The notes under the pieces were generated by a model that did not search any database, was not told the DNA's origin, and was given only the letters and a program-made list of their open reading frames with translations. From CAVUMR01 sp963742715 (GTDB taxonomy: Bacteria; Actinomycetota; Actinomycetes; Mycobacteriales; Micromonosporaceae): a DNA stretch of 64,000 bases. The stretch spans positions 992,001 through 1,056,000 of the forward strand of contig CAVUMR010000003.1 of assembly GCA_963742715.1 (NCBI GenBank), in the 5' to 3' direction. Position numbers and translations under genes: made by a program. Below are positions 19,618 through 28,704 of the stretch, piece by piece. Positions within the stretch are counted from its first letter, which is position 1. The number at the start of each line of letters is the position of its first letter.

Positions 19618-20574
19618 CTAGTCGCCCAAGGCGGCGGTGAACCGCGACACGACCGCCGCGACGGCGGCCCGCAACTCCGGCCCGCCGTCGACGCGGAACC
19701 CGAACGGCATCCGCGACAGCCACTCCTGCGCGTACATGTCCGGGTTGCTCGTACTGCCGACGAGCACGCACCCGTCACCCGCCGGTTCGAGCCGCCCCAT
19801 CGGAGGGCGGATCCACGGGGCGACCTTGGCCAGCGGCGCGTCGAACACCACCCGGGTCGGGAACTCCCACCCGGTACCCAGGTTCTCCTCCACCATCGCG
19901 ACCGGATCGAGGCCGTCCGGCGGCGTGAACCCGTGCGGGGTCTGCTGTACCGCGCGGATCCGGTCGATCCGGTAGGTGCGGATCGCGTCCGCGCGGTGGG
20001 AGTGGCACAGCAGGTACCAGCGCCCGTGCCGGACGACGACCGCCCACGGGTCCACCTCTGCCTCCCACTCCTTGCCGGACTCGCTCCGGTAGCTGACCCG
20101 CACGCGCCGTCGCGCCGCGATGGCAGCCACGAGTGCGCTGGTGGTGGGGGGATCCGGACGGGTCGAGTACCGGCTGGGCGCGGCTGACGCGTGCTCGCGC
20201 AGTACCGCCGCCTGCCGGCCGACACTCTCGGGCAGTGCCCGGATGACCTTGCTCAGGGCGGTACCGACGAGGTCGTCGACCCCGGTCGCCGGCGGCTGGC
20301 CGTCGAGCACCGCCATGACCAGGCCGAGCGCCTCGGGCTCGGTGAAGACGACCGGGGGCAGCCTGGTACCGCGGCCGAGCCGGTACCCGCCGTACGGGCC
20401 CCGGGCCGACTCGACGGGGATGCCGGCCTCCCGGAGGATCCCGACGTACCGGCGGGCTGCCCGCTCGGTCACCCCCAGCCCCGCGGCGAGCTCGTCGGCG
20501 GTCGCGCCGGGACGCGTCTGGAGGATCTCGAGGGCGCGCAGCGCCCGTGCGGTGGGGCTGAGATCGGTCGACAC
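19618..20574 (-). CDS. WYL-domain transcriptional regulator
   Basis: 318 aa. N-terminal winged helix-turn-helix (RALRALEILQTRPGATADEL, TERAARRYVGILREAGIP) followed by a WYL ligand-binding domain, with the PWAVVVRHGRWYLLCHSH signature and TYRIDRIRAV, and a C-terminal WCX-like extension. Such proteins bind nucleotides or nucleic-acid ligands and regulate adjacent genes. It is divergent from the pentapeptide/DinB gene (72-nt gap) and is the obvious candidate regulator of that group. GTG 20574 is supported by TAATCT 6 nt upstream. Confidence 0.9.
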   Translation of the reverse strand: MSTDLSPTARALRALEILQTRPGATADELAAGLGVTERAARRYVGILREAGIPVESARGPYGGYRLGRGTRLPPVVFTEPEALGLVMAVLDGQPPATGVDDLVGTALSKVIRALPESVGRQAAVLREHASAAPSRYSTRPDPPTTSALVAAIAARRRVRVSYRSESGKEWEAEVDPWAVVVRHGRWYLLCHSHRADAIRTYRIDRIRAVQQTPHGFTPPDGLDPVAMVEENLGTGWEFPTRVVFDAPLAKVAPWIRPPMGRLEPAGDGCVLVGSTSNPDMYAQEWLSRMPFGFRVDGGPELRAAVAAVVSRFTAALGD

Positions 20575-20580
20575 CTGGGC

Positions 20581-20586
20581 AGATTA
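20581..20586 (-). promoter_or_regulatory. -10 box TAATCT of the WYL regulator
   Basis: On the minus strand TAATCT, then GCCCAG, then GTG 20574; leaderless geometry. Confidence 0.5.
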
Positions 20587-20632
20587 AGGCGGTCGCGACG
20601 GGAACCGGAAGCAGATCGTCCGGAACTGGTCC

Positions 20633-20638
20633 TAGCGT
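20633..20638 (+). promoter_or_regulatory. -10 box TAGCGT of the pentapeptide/DinB gene
   Basis: TAGCGT ends 8 nt before ATG 20647; leader of at most one or two nucleotides. The same hexamer is used before 22805 and 28705. Confidence 0.45.
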
Positions 20639-20646
20639 GGTGCCCC

Positions 20647-21447
20647 ATGACCGAGTTCCGCGAGCAGGACCTCACCGGAGCGCACTTCGAGCGCGTGAAC
20701 CTGCAGAACGCCACCTTCACCCGGGTGGATCTCACCGACGCCCTGCTGCGCTCCGTCGATCTCACCGGTGCGGACATCCGTGGCAGCGCCCTGCATCGGA
20801 CCCGCATGCGCGGCGTCGAGCTGCTGGACGTCGACATCTACGGCGAGCTGCAGAATGTCGTCGTGAACGGCGTCGACATCGCCCCGCTGGTCGAGGCCGA
20901 ACTGGACCGTCGCATGCCCGAGCGGACGAAGATGCGCCCGGACGACCCAGCCGGGTTCCGGGACGCGTGGGCGATCCTGGAGCGCCTCTGGGCGGACACC
21001 GTCGAGCGGGCCAGGACCTTCCCCGAGGCGGAGCTGCACCGCGGCGTCGGCGACGAGTGGTCGTTCATCCAGACCCTGCGGCACCTCAACTTCGCCAGCG
21101 CCGCCTGGGTGGGCCGGATGATCCTGGGCAATCCCTCGCCGTGGCACCCGCTGGACCTGCCGTGGGACGAGGCGCCGGGCTGGGAGGGCATTCCGTGGGA
21201 CCGCGAGGCACGACCCTCACTCGACGAGGTGCTCGCCGTCCGACGCGAACGCCAGGCGATGGTCCGGCACGTCATCGACTCACTCACCGACGAGCAACTC
21301 GCCTCCGAGGTCACCCGCACCGAGCCGGGCTGGCCCCAGACGGAGGACTTCGCCTTCAAGGACTGTCTCCGCATCGTCCTCAATGAGGAGTGGGAGCACC
21401 GGCTCTATGCCGAACGTGATCTGACCGCACTGGAGAAGGAGAACTGA
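20647..21447 (+). CDS. Pentapeptide-repeat / DinB-like fusion protein
   Basis: 266 aa. The first ~65 residues are pentapeptide repeats (DLTGAHFERVNLQNATFTRV, DLTDALLRSVDLTGADIRG), a right-handed quadrilateral beta-helix. From about residue 90 onward is a DinB_2-type four-helix bundle, seen in DEWSFIQTLRHLNFASAAWV with conserved His and a second NEEWEHRLYAERDL. The fold is used by thiol-dependent metal enzymes of many functions; the actual substrate is unknown. First of a compact group: its TGA lies 2 nt before the hydrolase start. Confidence 0.85.
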   Translation: MTEFREQDLTGAHFERVNLQNATFTRVDLTDALLRSVDLTGADIRGSALHRTRMRGVELLDVDIYGELQNVVVNGVDIAPLVEAELDRRMPERTKMRPDDPAGFRDAWAILERLWADTVERARTFPEAELHRGVGDEWSFIQTLRHLNFASAAWVGRMILGNPSPWHPLDLPWDEAPGWEGIPWDREARPSLDEVLAVRRERQAMVRHVIDSLTDEQLASEVTRTEPGWPQTEDFAFKDCLRIVLNEEWEHRLYAERDLTALEKEN

Positions 21448-21449
21448 TC

Positions 21450-22132
21450 GTGGACATCCTGCTCATCGCCGGCCTGTGGCTCGACGGCTCCGCCTGGAAG
21501 GACGTCGTGCCCGCGCTCGAGGCGCTCGGCCACCGCGCCGTCCCGCTCACCCTTCCGGGACAGGGAGACGGGGCCGCGTCCGCCACGCTCGACGACCAGG
21601 TGGCAGCGGTACTCGCCGCCGTGGACTCGGCGTCCGGCAAGCCCATGGTGGTGGGGCACTCCGCAGCCTGCACGCTGGCGTGGCTGGCCGCCGACGCGCG
21701 ACCGGAGAAGGTGTCCAGCGTCGCCCTCATCGGGGCTTCCCGTCCGGCGACGGGGAGCCCTACGCCGACTTCTTCGAGGCGAAGGACGGCGCCATGCCAT
21801 TCCCCGGCTGGGGCCCGTTCGAGGGGGCGGACTCGGTTGACCTCGACGAGGAGGCCAAGCGCCGCATCGCGGCTGCTGCCATCCCGGTACCCGAGGGGGT
21901 GTCCAAGGGCGTCGTGCGGCTGGCGGACGAGCGCCGGTACGACGTGCCGGTCGTACTCGTCTGCCCCGAGTTCACCCCGGCTCAGGCCAAGGAGTGGATC
22001 GCCGCCGGTGAGTTGCCCGAACTCGCCAAGGCCAAGCACGTCGACTTCGTCGACATCGACTCCGGCCACTGGCCCATGTTCACCAAGTCGGTCGAGCTGG
22101 CCCGGCTCCTCGCCGCGGTCGCCGAGCAGTGA
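21450..22132 (+). pseudogene. Alpha/beta hydrolase, disrupted by a -1 frameshift
   Basis: An alpha/beta-hydrolase coding region of ~227 codons in two frames. The first part (GTG 21450, AAGGAG upstream) reads to VALIG and contains the nucleophile elbow VVGHSAACTLAW; the second part, one frame over, carries FPSGDGEPYADFFEA, PVVLVCPEFTPAQ and the C-terminal catalytic His in DSGHWPMF. The break is at the G-run 21732-21735: one extra G would restore VALIGGFPSGDGE. Without it the first frame runs on in low-quality sequence to 22391. Either a true pseudogene or a homopolymer sequencing error. It is coupled to the GNAT gene by a GTGA overlap. Confidence 0.8.
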
Positions 22133-22758
22133 CAGCCCCGGCCTCTCCCCGCGACCGCCGAGTTACGACGGCGCCGCAACCGGATCCGGCGACGACGTAC
22201 ACGATCAAGCCCTTGGACTCCTCGACGTGGGATGCCTTCGCGGAACTGGTCGAGCGCAACAACGGGATCTTCGGCGGGTGCTGGTGCATCGGCTTCCACC
22301 TCGAGCCCGGCGAGAGGGGCGGCGACTACCGCGCGGCCAAGGAGGACCGGGTCCGTACCGACCGGGCCCACGCCGCGCTGGTCCTCGATGAGCAGGGCCT
22401 CGCGCAGGGCTGGTGCCAGTACGGCAGCCCGCGGGAGCTTCCGGGCATCAAGCATCGGCGGCAGTACGAGAAGGACGCGCCACCGCTGCCGGACTGGCGG
22501 ATCACCTGCTTCTGGGTGGACACGAAGCACCGTGGCCAGGGCATCGCCCGGGCCGCGCTGGAAGGGGCGCTCGACCAGATCGCCCGGGCCGGCGGTGGCC
22601 TGGTCGAGGCCATCCCCGAGGTGACCGCCGGCCGGCAGGCGCAGGGTCGGTTCCTGTTCAGCGCCACCGTCGAGCTGTTCGAGGAGTACGGGTTCGCCCG
22701 GGTCCGGCAGGTCGGCAAGCACGCGTGGATCGTCAGCCGAGTGGTCGATCCGGTGTGA
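22129..22758 (+). CDS. GNAT-family N-acetyltransferase
   Basis: 209 aa. GCN5-type acetyl-CoA-dependent transferase: core strand and P-loop are in ITCFWVDTKHRGQGIARAAL, which gives the acetyl-CoA binding R-x-x-G-x-A-like motif. The N-terminal part has STWDAFAELVERNNGIFGGC with GGCWC, a signature shared with the second GNAT protein at 29540-30136. GTG 22129 overlaps the hydrolase stop. The acceptor substrate is unknown. Confidence 0.85.
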   Translation: MTAPASPRDRRVTTAPQPDPATTYTIKPLDSSTWDAFAELVERNNGIFGGCWCIGFHLEPGERGGDYRAAKEDRVRTDRAHAALVLDEQGLAQGWCQYGSPRELPGIKHRRQYEKDAPPLPDWRITCFWVDTKHRGQGIARAALEGALDQIARAGGGLVEAIPEVTAGRQAQGRFLFSATVELFEEYGFARVRQVGKHAWIVSRVVDPV

Positions 22759-22792
22759 CCGTCGGGTCCAGAGCCGGCGGGGACGGCACGGG

Positions 22793-22798
22793 TAGCGT
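22793..22798 (+). promoter_or_regulatory. -10 box TAGCGT, leaderless start of the serine hydrolase
   Basis: TAGCGT, six nucleotides, then GTG 22805; no SD. Confidence 0.5.
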
Positions 22799-22804
22799 GT
22801 CGGC

Positions 22805-23884
22805 GTGAACGTTGAGGGAGTCACGCAGCCGGGTTTCGAGCCGGTCCGGGACGCGTTCGCCACGGTGCTCGCCGCGCAGGCGGGCACCGGTGCGGCGGTC
22901 GCGGCGTGGTACGACGGCGGCTGGGTGGTCGACCTGTGGGGCGGCCGTGCCGACCCCGACGGCGTGCCGTGGGGACGCGACACGATCGTGCAGCCGTACT
23001 CGGTGACCAAGCCGGTGGCGGCGCTGTGCGTGTTGCTGCTGGTCGATCGGGGTCGGATCGACCTCGACGCGCCGATGCAGCGGTACTGGCCGGAGCTGTC
23101 CGCACCGACGTCCGTGCGGGAGGTGCTCTCGCACCAGGCCGGTCTGGTGGCACTGGACGAGCCGGTACCGACCGAGGTCTTCTACGACTGGGACCGGATG
23201 TGTGCGCTGCTCGCCGCGCAGCAACCGTCCTGGCCACCGGGCACCCGGCACGGCGAGTCCGCCCTGTTCTACGGGCATCTCGTCGGCGAGCTGGTCCGGC
23301 GGGTGGACGGGCGAAGCCTCGGACAGTTCCTCCGCGAGGAGGTGTGCGGCCCGATCGGCCTCGACTTCGCGATCGGGCTCAGCCCGGACGAACAGCGCCG
23401 GGCGGCCACGCTGACCGGACTGGACGACCGGTTCCGCAAGGACAACCTGGCCGGGCGGCCGGAGCTGTACCAGAAGGCCATCGCCAACCCGCGCGGCGCG
23501 CACGACCCGGACGTCGTCAACAGCCCCGCGTGGCGAGCCGCCGAGATACCGGCGATCAACGGACACGGCACCGCGCGGGCGGTGGCCGGCCTGTACGCCG
23601 AGCTGATGGCCGGACGGCTGCTCTCCCCCGACCTGCTGCGTGAGGCGACCAGCGCGCAGTGCCAAGGAGAGGACGCCGTGATCGGCGCGGACAACGCCTG
23701 GGGCCTCGGCTTCGGCGTCGACCCGGACGGGTTCGGGATGGGCGGGTTGGGCGGCAGCGTCGGCTGGGCCAGCACCGCCGGCAGCTACGCGTTCGCCTTC
23801 CTCACCGGTTCGATGGGCAACCACGACCGGGCCGACACGGTGGAGAACGCACTGCGGTCCTGCCTGGGCCTGCCCCCGCTGTAG
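22805..23884 (+). CDS. Serine hydrolase, beta-lactamase/EstB family
   Basis: 359 aa, CubicO-type serine hydrolase. The SxxK catalytic motif is SVTK in VQPYSVTKPVAALC, with the second catalytic tyrosine in LFYGHLVGELV (YxH/YxN type) and a C-terminal GFGMGGLGGSVGWA in the place of the KTG box. No signal peptide, so it is cytoplasmic and more likely an esterase or amide hydrolase than a resistance enzyme. Single gene with its own leaderless promoter. Confidence 0.88.
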   Translation: MNVEGVTQPGFEPVRDAFATVLAAQAGTGAAVAAWYDGGWVVDLWGGRADPDGVPWGRDTIVQPYSVTKPVAALCVLLLVDRGRIDLDAPMQRYWPELSAPTSVREVLSHQAGLVALDEPVPTEVFYDWDRMCALLAAQQPSWPPGTRHGESALFYGHLVGELVRRVDGRSLGQFLREEVCGPIGLDFAIGLSPDEQRRAATLTGLDDRFRKDNLAGRPELYQKAIANPRGAHDPDVVNSPAWRAAEIPAINGHGTARAVAGLYAELMAGRLLSPDLLREATSAQCQGEDAVIGADNAWGLGFGVDPDGFGMGGLGGSVGWASTAGSYAFAFLTGSMGNHDRADTVENALRSCLGLPPL

Positions 23885-24073
23885 CCCTGTCCCCCGGGCG
23901 CTTAGCGTTGCCTTCCTGATCGACGGGGTTCGTGCCCGCGCAGCGGTGTGGGGCCTGTTTGTCGGGACCCTCCAACGGCCTTTGTCGGATTCTGTTAACG
24001 CCGCTGATCGATAGCTTCCGCGAAATCACTCATGGTGTCTTTAGCGGACTGACGTTCGAGCTGAGGGGGCATC

Positions 24074-24451
24074 GTGAGGAACGGGACGGCCCACGAGCCA
24101 CGCATCCCCGCAACCTGGGCGAGGCACTGGTATCTGACCTACCAGGCCACCGGCCAGCGGCTGTTCATCCTCGGCCTGGCGCTGCTGCTGGTACTTCTCG
24201 TCGTGGCGGCCGCGCCGGTGATCGTCGCCGGCATCCTCGCCGGCCATCAGGTCAGCGGGCCGAACGTGATCGCCATCTCCGCGGTCTCGTCGCTGTCCAC
24301 CTCGGCGGTCTTCTACAAGGCGATCCCGGCGATGCTCAAGGCCGTGGCCTGCATCGAGAAGGAGCGCAGGCTCAGCTCGATCCTCGCCCTACGGCAGTCC
24401 GCCGCACCTACCGATCCGGCTCTCCACCCCGACGCGACGCCGCTGAAGTGA
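24074..24451 (+). CDS. Small two-helix membrane protein
   Basis: 125 aa. GTG 24074 is preceded by GAGGGGG. After a cytoplasmic N-terminus come a hydrophobic helix (LFILGLALLLVLLVVAAAPV) and a second one around NVIAISAVSSLSTSAVFYK, then a charged tail with KEERR-like residues. The layout resembles 'TRADD-N-associated' two-helix membrane proteins, but the match is by eye and weak; otherwise hypothetical. Confidence 0.65.
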   Translation: MRNGTAHEPRIPATWARHWYLTYQATGQRLFILGLALLLVLLVVAAAPVIVAGILAGHQVSGPNVIAISAVSSLSTSAVFYKAIPAMLKAVACIEKERRLSSILALRQSAAPTDPALHPDATPLK

Positions 24452-24803
24452 GGTCGTAGAGCCGATTCGCGCCGGATCCGCGCCGCCCGGTACACCTTTT
24501 TCAGCAGTATTCCGCCGGGTAGCTGGCGCTGATTCCCGACGGGGGTCGCACCTCGGTGGCAAATGACGCCGTGGTATCGCCCGCTGGCGGCACGAGAGGC
24601 CACTACCAGCGCAAATTCCCCACCAGAAAGTGATGCTGGAGTACTACTGTCGAAAGCGCGGCCGATCCCAGGCACCGGCCGGGTAGGCGGCACTGACCGA
24701 ACGCTGGAGCATTTCGACGGCCCGAAGGGTGACCGTCACCACCGTCGCCGACCCATCGCGAAACCGACCTCCCCGGCCACCGATGCTCGAGCAGAGGAGC
24801 GGC

Positions 24804-25421
24804 ATGTCAAGAAGGATGATTGCGGTCACCGTAGGCATTCTGTTCATCCTCCAGATGGTCACCGCCATGGTCGGTACGTCACTGATCCAGGCATTCGTCG
24901 ACGGTGACACCGACAGGGCTCCGATGACAGTCGGCGTCCTGCTCATGATGTGTTCCGGCCTCGCCGTCGTCGGCATCGGGCTCCTGATGTACCAGGTCTT
25001 GAAGACCGTCAATCAAAACCTGGCCTTCTGGTATCCCGTGCTCAGAATTGTCGAGTTCGCCGTCTCCGCCGCCTGCGGCATCTATCTGTTGGTCCAGCTG
25101 GAGGTCGTCCCGAACCATCTGCTGTGGGTGTACATTCCGACCGGCATCGGCGGCCTGATCCTCACGTACCTGCTATTTGTATCGCGGCTGGTTCCTCGGC
25201 CCATCGCAGTACTCGGTCTCATCGGGTACGGCATGTTCACCTTAGGAGTGCCGCTTGACCTCCTCGGCGTAGTCGACCTGAATGAGGGAGCGGGGCTCGC
25301 GCTACTTGTCCCCGGTGGATTGTTCGAGCTCGTGGTACTGCCGATCTGGTTGATCGCGAAAGGATTCAGGTCACCGTCGTCCACGGAATTCACGTCACCA
25401 ACCTTGGCGACGGCGAGCTGA
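24804..25421 (+). CDS. DUF4386-like integral membrane protein
   Basis: About 205 aa with six likely transmembrane segments and the motif order seen in DUF4386 proteins (MVGTSLIQAFVDG, RIVEFAVSAACGIYLL, GMFTLGVPLDLLGV). ATG 24804 is preceded by AGAGGAG; the frame is open from 24729. Function unknown; no partner is evident in the neighbourhood. Confidence 0.75.
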   Translation: MSRRMIAVTVGILFILQMVTAMVGTSLIQAFVDGDTDRAPMTVGVLLMMCSGLAVVGIGLLMYQVLKTVNQNLAFWYPVLRIVEFAVSAACGIYLLVQLEVVPNHLLWVYIPTGIGGLILTYLLFVSRLVPRPIAVLGLIGYGMFTLGVPLDLLGVVDLNEGAGLALLVPGGLFELVVLPIWLIAKGFRSPSSTEFTSPTLATAS

Positions 25422-25653
25422 CCCGCTCCCCGCTGGAGTGGCGGTCGCAGTCGGTGGCCGGCGACCGACAGCCCCTTCCCGTGACTGATCCCTCCCCACG
25501 ACTGTTCCCTCGCCGCGACAGGGTCGAACCGCGGGCCAACTCGTCGTGCCGCCGACGGTGCTTCCCCGGCGAGCCGGTAGCCGGAACGTCCGGAATCTTC
25601 AGTGGGCGTCACGTCTGTCGCCGGGAACGGCTTATGGTCTATCGTCCGCTCTT

Positions 25654-27018
25654 ATGTCACGTCACTTAGCGCGTTCGCGCATTCGACTCTTCGTGGCGGT
25701 CGGCTGTGCCGCCGTAACCCTCCCGCTGGTCGCGGCGGCACCGCCGGCCGTGTCCGCGGCGGGACCGGAGCTGCCAGTGAACGGCGTCACCGCGAGCGGG
25801 GACGACGGTCACGTCGCGGCCAACGCAATCGACGGGGACCTGAACACCCGATGGTCGGCCGAAGGCGATCCGGTGTGGATCCGGTTCGACCTCGGCGCGG
25901 TCACCGACCTCGGCTCGGTGGAGCTCGCCTGGTACTCCGGCGACGAGCGGCGAGCCAGCTTCGACGTCCAGGTGTCGGACACGACCAGCGGCTGGACCAC
26001 CGTGTTCAGCGGCCAGTCGAGCGGCAGTACCACCGGGCTGGAGAGCTACGACTTCGCCGACAGCTCCGGCCGGTACGTACAGATCGTCGGCCATGGCAAC
26101 GACGACAACGAGTGGAACTCGATCAGCGAGGCGCACATCCTCGGCCCGGACGACGAGGAGCCGCCGCCGACCGGTACCGACCCGAACGGGGTCGCGCAGA
26201 TCTACCCGACCAAGGCCGGCGGGGCAGCGCCGTGGACGCTGGGCTTCGGCGACTGGACCGACCGGTTCGACACCGACGACGGGGATGTCTCCGGCAGCGG
26301 CAAGAGCACCGTGGTCACCGCCGACGGCCAGGTGCGCCTGAACGTCATGGCGATCCCGGGCAACGACTGCGACGGCGACGAGGACCAGGGCGAGGCGCTG
26401 GCGCGCGGCTACATGTGTACGCCGGACGACTGGACCAACTTCGAGATGACCGGGTACCTGAAGCTCGACGAGCCGGCCGACGACGACGGTGACCAGGACT
26501 GGACGATCTACGGCAACGGTGGCCGGCACACCGGCGACGGGCCGCCGGACGGCTGCACGGGCAGCGCGTACAAGGCCTCGTACCACTACCAGGATGCCGA
26601 GGTGCGGTTCGGCAAGGAGTCGTGGCACGTCAAGTACGACTACCGGCCGTGGCGCTCGGTGTCCGGCGGCATCGACTACACCGAGGAATCGGACCTCTGG
26701 CTGGGCATGAAGTTCGCCCGGTACGAGTTCACCCGCAACGGTGAGCGCGGTGTCCGCAACGAGCTGTGGCTGGACCTGGACGGAATCGACAGCTCCGGCA
26801 ACCCGGCCAACGAGTGGACTCTGGCGGACGTCGAGGAGGACCACCCGGACGCCGGAAGCTGGGGCGACGAGGCCACCGAGTGTGACGCGCCGGTCGACGA
26901 CCAGATCATGTTCTGGGGCGGTCCGGAGGTCACGTACCGGTGGGACAACACGACGTCCCGACTGCGGCTGGCCAGTGTCCGGGAGATCGTGCCCCCGGCG
27001 AACCCGCCACAGCCGTAA
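25654..27018 (+). CDS. Secreted discoidin (F5/8 type C)-domain protein
   Basis: About 454 aa, exported. Signal peptide with RSRIRLF, a hydrophobic core and PPAVSAAG cleavage region. Residues ~45-170 are an F5/8 type C carbohydrate-binding module (NAIDGDLNTRWSAEGDPVWI, VELAWYSGDERRASFDVQVS, YVQIVGHGNDDNEWNSISE). After an acidic Pro-rich linker (DDEEPPPTG) comes a ~270-aa beta-rich domain with DWTDRFDTDDGDVSG, CTGSAYKASYHYQDAEVRFG and WLGMKFARYEFTRNG, resembling the jelly-roll of polysaccharide lyases or their accessory modules. Enzymatic activity is not proven. Followed by a strong terminator. Confidence 0.82.
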   Translation: MSRHLARSRIRLFVAVGCAAVTLPLVAAAPPAVSAAGPELPVNGVTASGDDGHVAANAIDGDLNTRWSAEGDPVWIRFDLGAVTDLGSVELAWYSGDERRASFDVQVSDTTSGWTTVFSGQSSGSTTGLESYDFADSSGRYVQIVGHGNDDNEWNSISEAHILGPDDEEPPPTGTDPNGVAQIYPTKAGGAAPWTLGFGDWTDRFDTDDGDVSGSGKSTVVTADGQVRLNVMAIPGNDCDGDEDQGEALARGYMCTPDDWTNFEMTGYLKLDEPADDDGDQDWTIYGNGGRHTGDGPPDGCTGSAYKASYHYQDAEVRFGKESWHVKYDYRPWRSVSGGIDYTEESDLWLGMKFARYEFTRNGERGVRNELWLDLDGIDSSGNPANEWTLADVEEDHPDAGSWGDEATECDAPVDDQIMFWGGPEVTYRWDNTTSRLRLASVREIVPPANPPQP

Positions 27019-27062
27019 CCCCATTCCGACCGCGGTAATCCGGTCGGGTATTCCGGAAACTC

Positions 27063-27100
27063 CGCTCGGGGGTTGTGCCGACTGGCACGACCCCCGAGCG
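27063..27100 (+). terminator. Strong terminator after the discoidin gene
   Basis: 17-bp stem (CGCTCGGGGGTTGTGCC / GGCACGACCCCCGAGCG, one G-T pair) with a GACT loop, 44 nt after the stop. Confidence 0.88.
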
Positions 27101-27251
27101 CGGTTAGCTCGGAATGGCCGGCCAAGCACCGGCTGGACACGTCTGGAAGAACGCCTCTGGGTCACCCGGGGCGATTCACTCAGCCGGGGCGATGACGCCA
27201 GTCACGAAGCCTACGAACGCGCGATGCGACAGGGCCTGCCAGGCTGGCCGG

Positions 27252-28223
27252 ATGAGGTTTGTGGTGTACGGCGCGGGCGGTGTCGGCGGTGTGGTCGGGG
27301 CACGGCTATTTCAGGGGGGCCATGACGTCGTACTGATTGCCCGAGGTACGCACCTTGCCGCCATCCAGGAGCGTGGCCTGCGGGTACAGGACCCGTCGGG
27401 TGAACAGGTGCTGCCGATTCCGGCGGTGGGCCACCCGGGCGAGCTCGACTGGTCCGGCGACGAGGTCTGTCTGGTTGCCGTGCAGAGCCAGCACAGCCCG
27501 CAGGTGTACGCCGAGCTGGCGAACGTGGCGCCTTCCGAGCTGGCGGTGGTGTGTCTGCAGAACGGGGTGCGCAACGAACCGGAGGCGCTGCGCCGCTTCG
27601 CCAATGTGTACGGCGTGCCCGTCGCCTGTCCGACCGCGCACCTCGAGCCGGGGGTAGTCCAGGCCTTCTCCGCACCGGTTACCGGGATTCTCGATGTCGG
27701 ACGGTTCCCGACGGGGCGCGATGCTGCCGCGGCCGGGATCGCCGCCGCGTTCACCGCAGCGACCTTCGACTCCCGGCCGATCGCCGACCTGGCCCGCTGG
27801 AAGTGGCGCAAACTCATGATCAACCTGGGTAACGCGGCCGAGGCGGTCTGTGGGCCGACCGCCCGCCGGAGTTCACTCGGCGAACAGGCCACCGCCGAGG
27901 GCGAAGCGTGCCTCGCCGCGGCCGGGATCGAGGCGGCCACCGCCGAGGAGGACCGGGCCAGGCGCGCCGACCTGCTGCGGCTGCATCCCGTTGCGGGCCA
28001 GCGGCGCAGCGGCAGCTCCACCTGGCAGAGCCTGGCCCGGCGCGCCTCGAGCATCGAGACCGACTACCTCAACGGCGAGGTGGTCCTGCTGGGTCGCCTG
28101 CACGGCGTACCGACGCCGGTCAACGCGCTGCTGCAACGCCTGGCAAACCGTCTTGCCCGCGACGGCACCGAGCCGGGCTCGATCACGGCCGACGAGTTCG
28201 ACCGGCTCCTGTCCGGCAGCTAA
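27252..28223 (+). CDS. Ketopantoate reductase-like (ApbA/PanE family) oxidoreductase
   Basis: 323 aa. NADP-binding GxGxxG in VVYGAGGVGGVVGARL, then SGDEVCLVAVQSQHS, the family lysine in WKWRKLMINLGNA and C-terminal DYLNGEVVLLGRLHGVPTP. Members reduce 2-dehydropantoate to pantoate for CoA synthesis, but many paralogues have other substrates; no other pantothenate gene is nearby. ATG 27252 is used; CAGGCT lies 6 nt upstream, a weaker version of the leaderless -10 box. Confidence 0.87.
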   Translation: MRFVVYGAGGVGGVVGARLFQGGHDVVLIARGTHLAAIQERGLRVQDPSGEQVLPIPAVGHPGELDWSGDEVCLVAVQSQHSPQVYAELANVAPSELAVVCLQNGVRNEPEALRRFANVYGVPVACPTAHLEPGVVQAFSAPVTGILDVGRFPTGRDAAAAGIAAAFTAATFDSRPIADLARWKWRKLMINLGNAAEAVCGPTARRSSLGEQATAEGEACLAAAGIEAATAEEDRARRADLLRLHPVAGQRRSGSSTWQSLARRASSIETDYLNGEVVLLGRLHGVPTPVNALLQRLANRLARDGTEPGSITADEFDRLLSGS

Positions 28224-28250
28224 TCACACCGGCAGACGTGGTCGAGCGGG

Positions 28251-28493
28251 TCAGCTTGGGCAGTGCGACGTGGAGTACCACTGATAGTTGCTGCGTACGC
28301 CCCACTCGGCGTATTCGCCACTGCAGAAATACGTGTACCCGCCGACTCGGATGGTACGAGCGGCGTCCTGGTAGAACACCATGTTGCACATGTAGCCGGA
28401 CGGGCACTGGGGAAGCGCCTGCGCGGGTGCGGCAACGGCGAGGCCGGCGCTGATAACGCCACTGACAAGGAGGACGGCGAAGGCACGACGCAT
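28251..28493 (-). CDS. Small secreted protein, DUF6289-like
   Basis: 80 aa. Signal peptide (MRRAFAVLLVSGVISAGLAV) ending at APAQA; the mature ~53 aa have four Cys (PQCPSGYMC, YFCSGEYAEWG, SHCPS). The mature pattern YxDAxRTxxVGGYTYxC is typical of DUF6289, a small exported actinobacterial family of unknown role. ATG 28493 has CAGGAG upstream. Confidence 0.75.
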   Translation of the reverse strand: MRRAFAVLLVSGVISAGLAVAAPAQALPQCPSGYMCNMVFYQDAARTIRVGGYTYFCSGEYAEWGVRSNYQWYSTSHCPS

Positions 28494-28691
28494 CTGAGAC
28501 TCCTGAATCCTGGTCGGCAGAATCGACGACGGCACCCCGGGTTGCGGAAATATCTTCCTCCTGGAAGGCACCACCCGCTATAGGCAATCGTTACCCCATT
28601 CCCGAACCGGGCTATCGGCCGACCCGTTCTGGACGGCCACGATGAGCGGTGGCAGGGCGAACGCGTGGACTGTACGCGTGACAGCCATCGA

Positions 28692-28697
28692 TAGCGT
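28692..28697 (+). promoter_or_regulatory. -10 box TAGCGT, leaderless start of the nucleotidyltransferase
   Basis: TAGCGT, seven nucleotides, then ATG 28705. Confidence 0.5.
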
Positions 28698-28704
28698 CGG
28701 ACGC

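Noticed and set aside
25546..25653. An N-terminal extension of the discoidin protein from 25546
   Set aside because: A start at 25654 gives a clean signal peptide; the upstream codons look like untranslated sequence.
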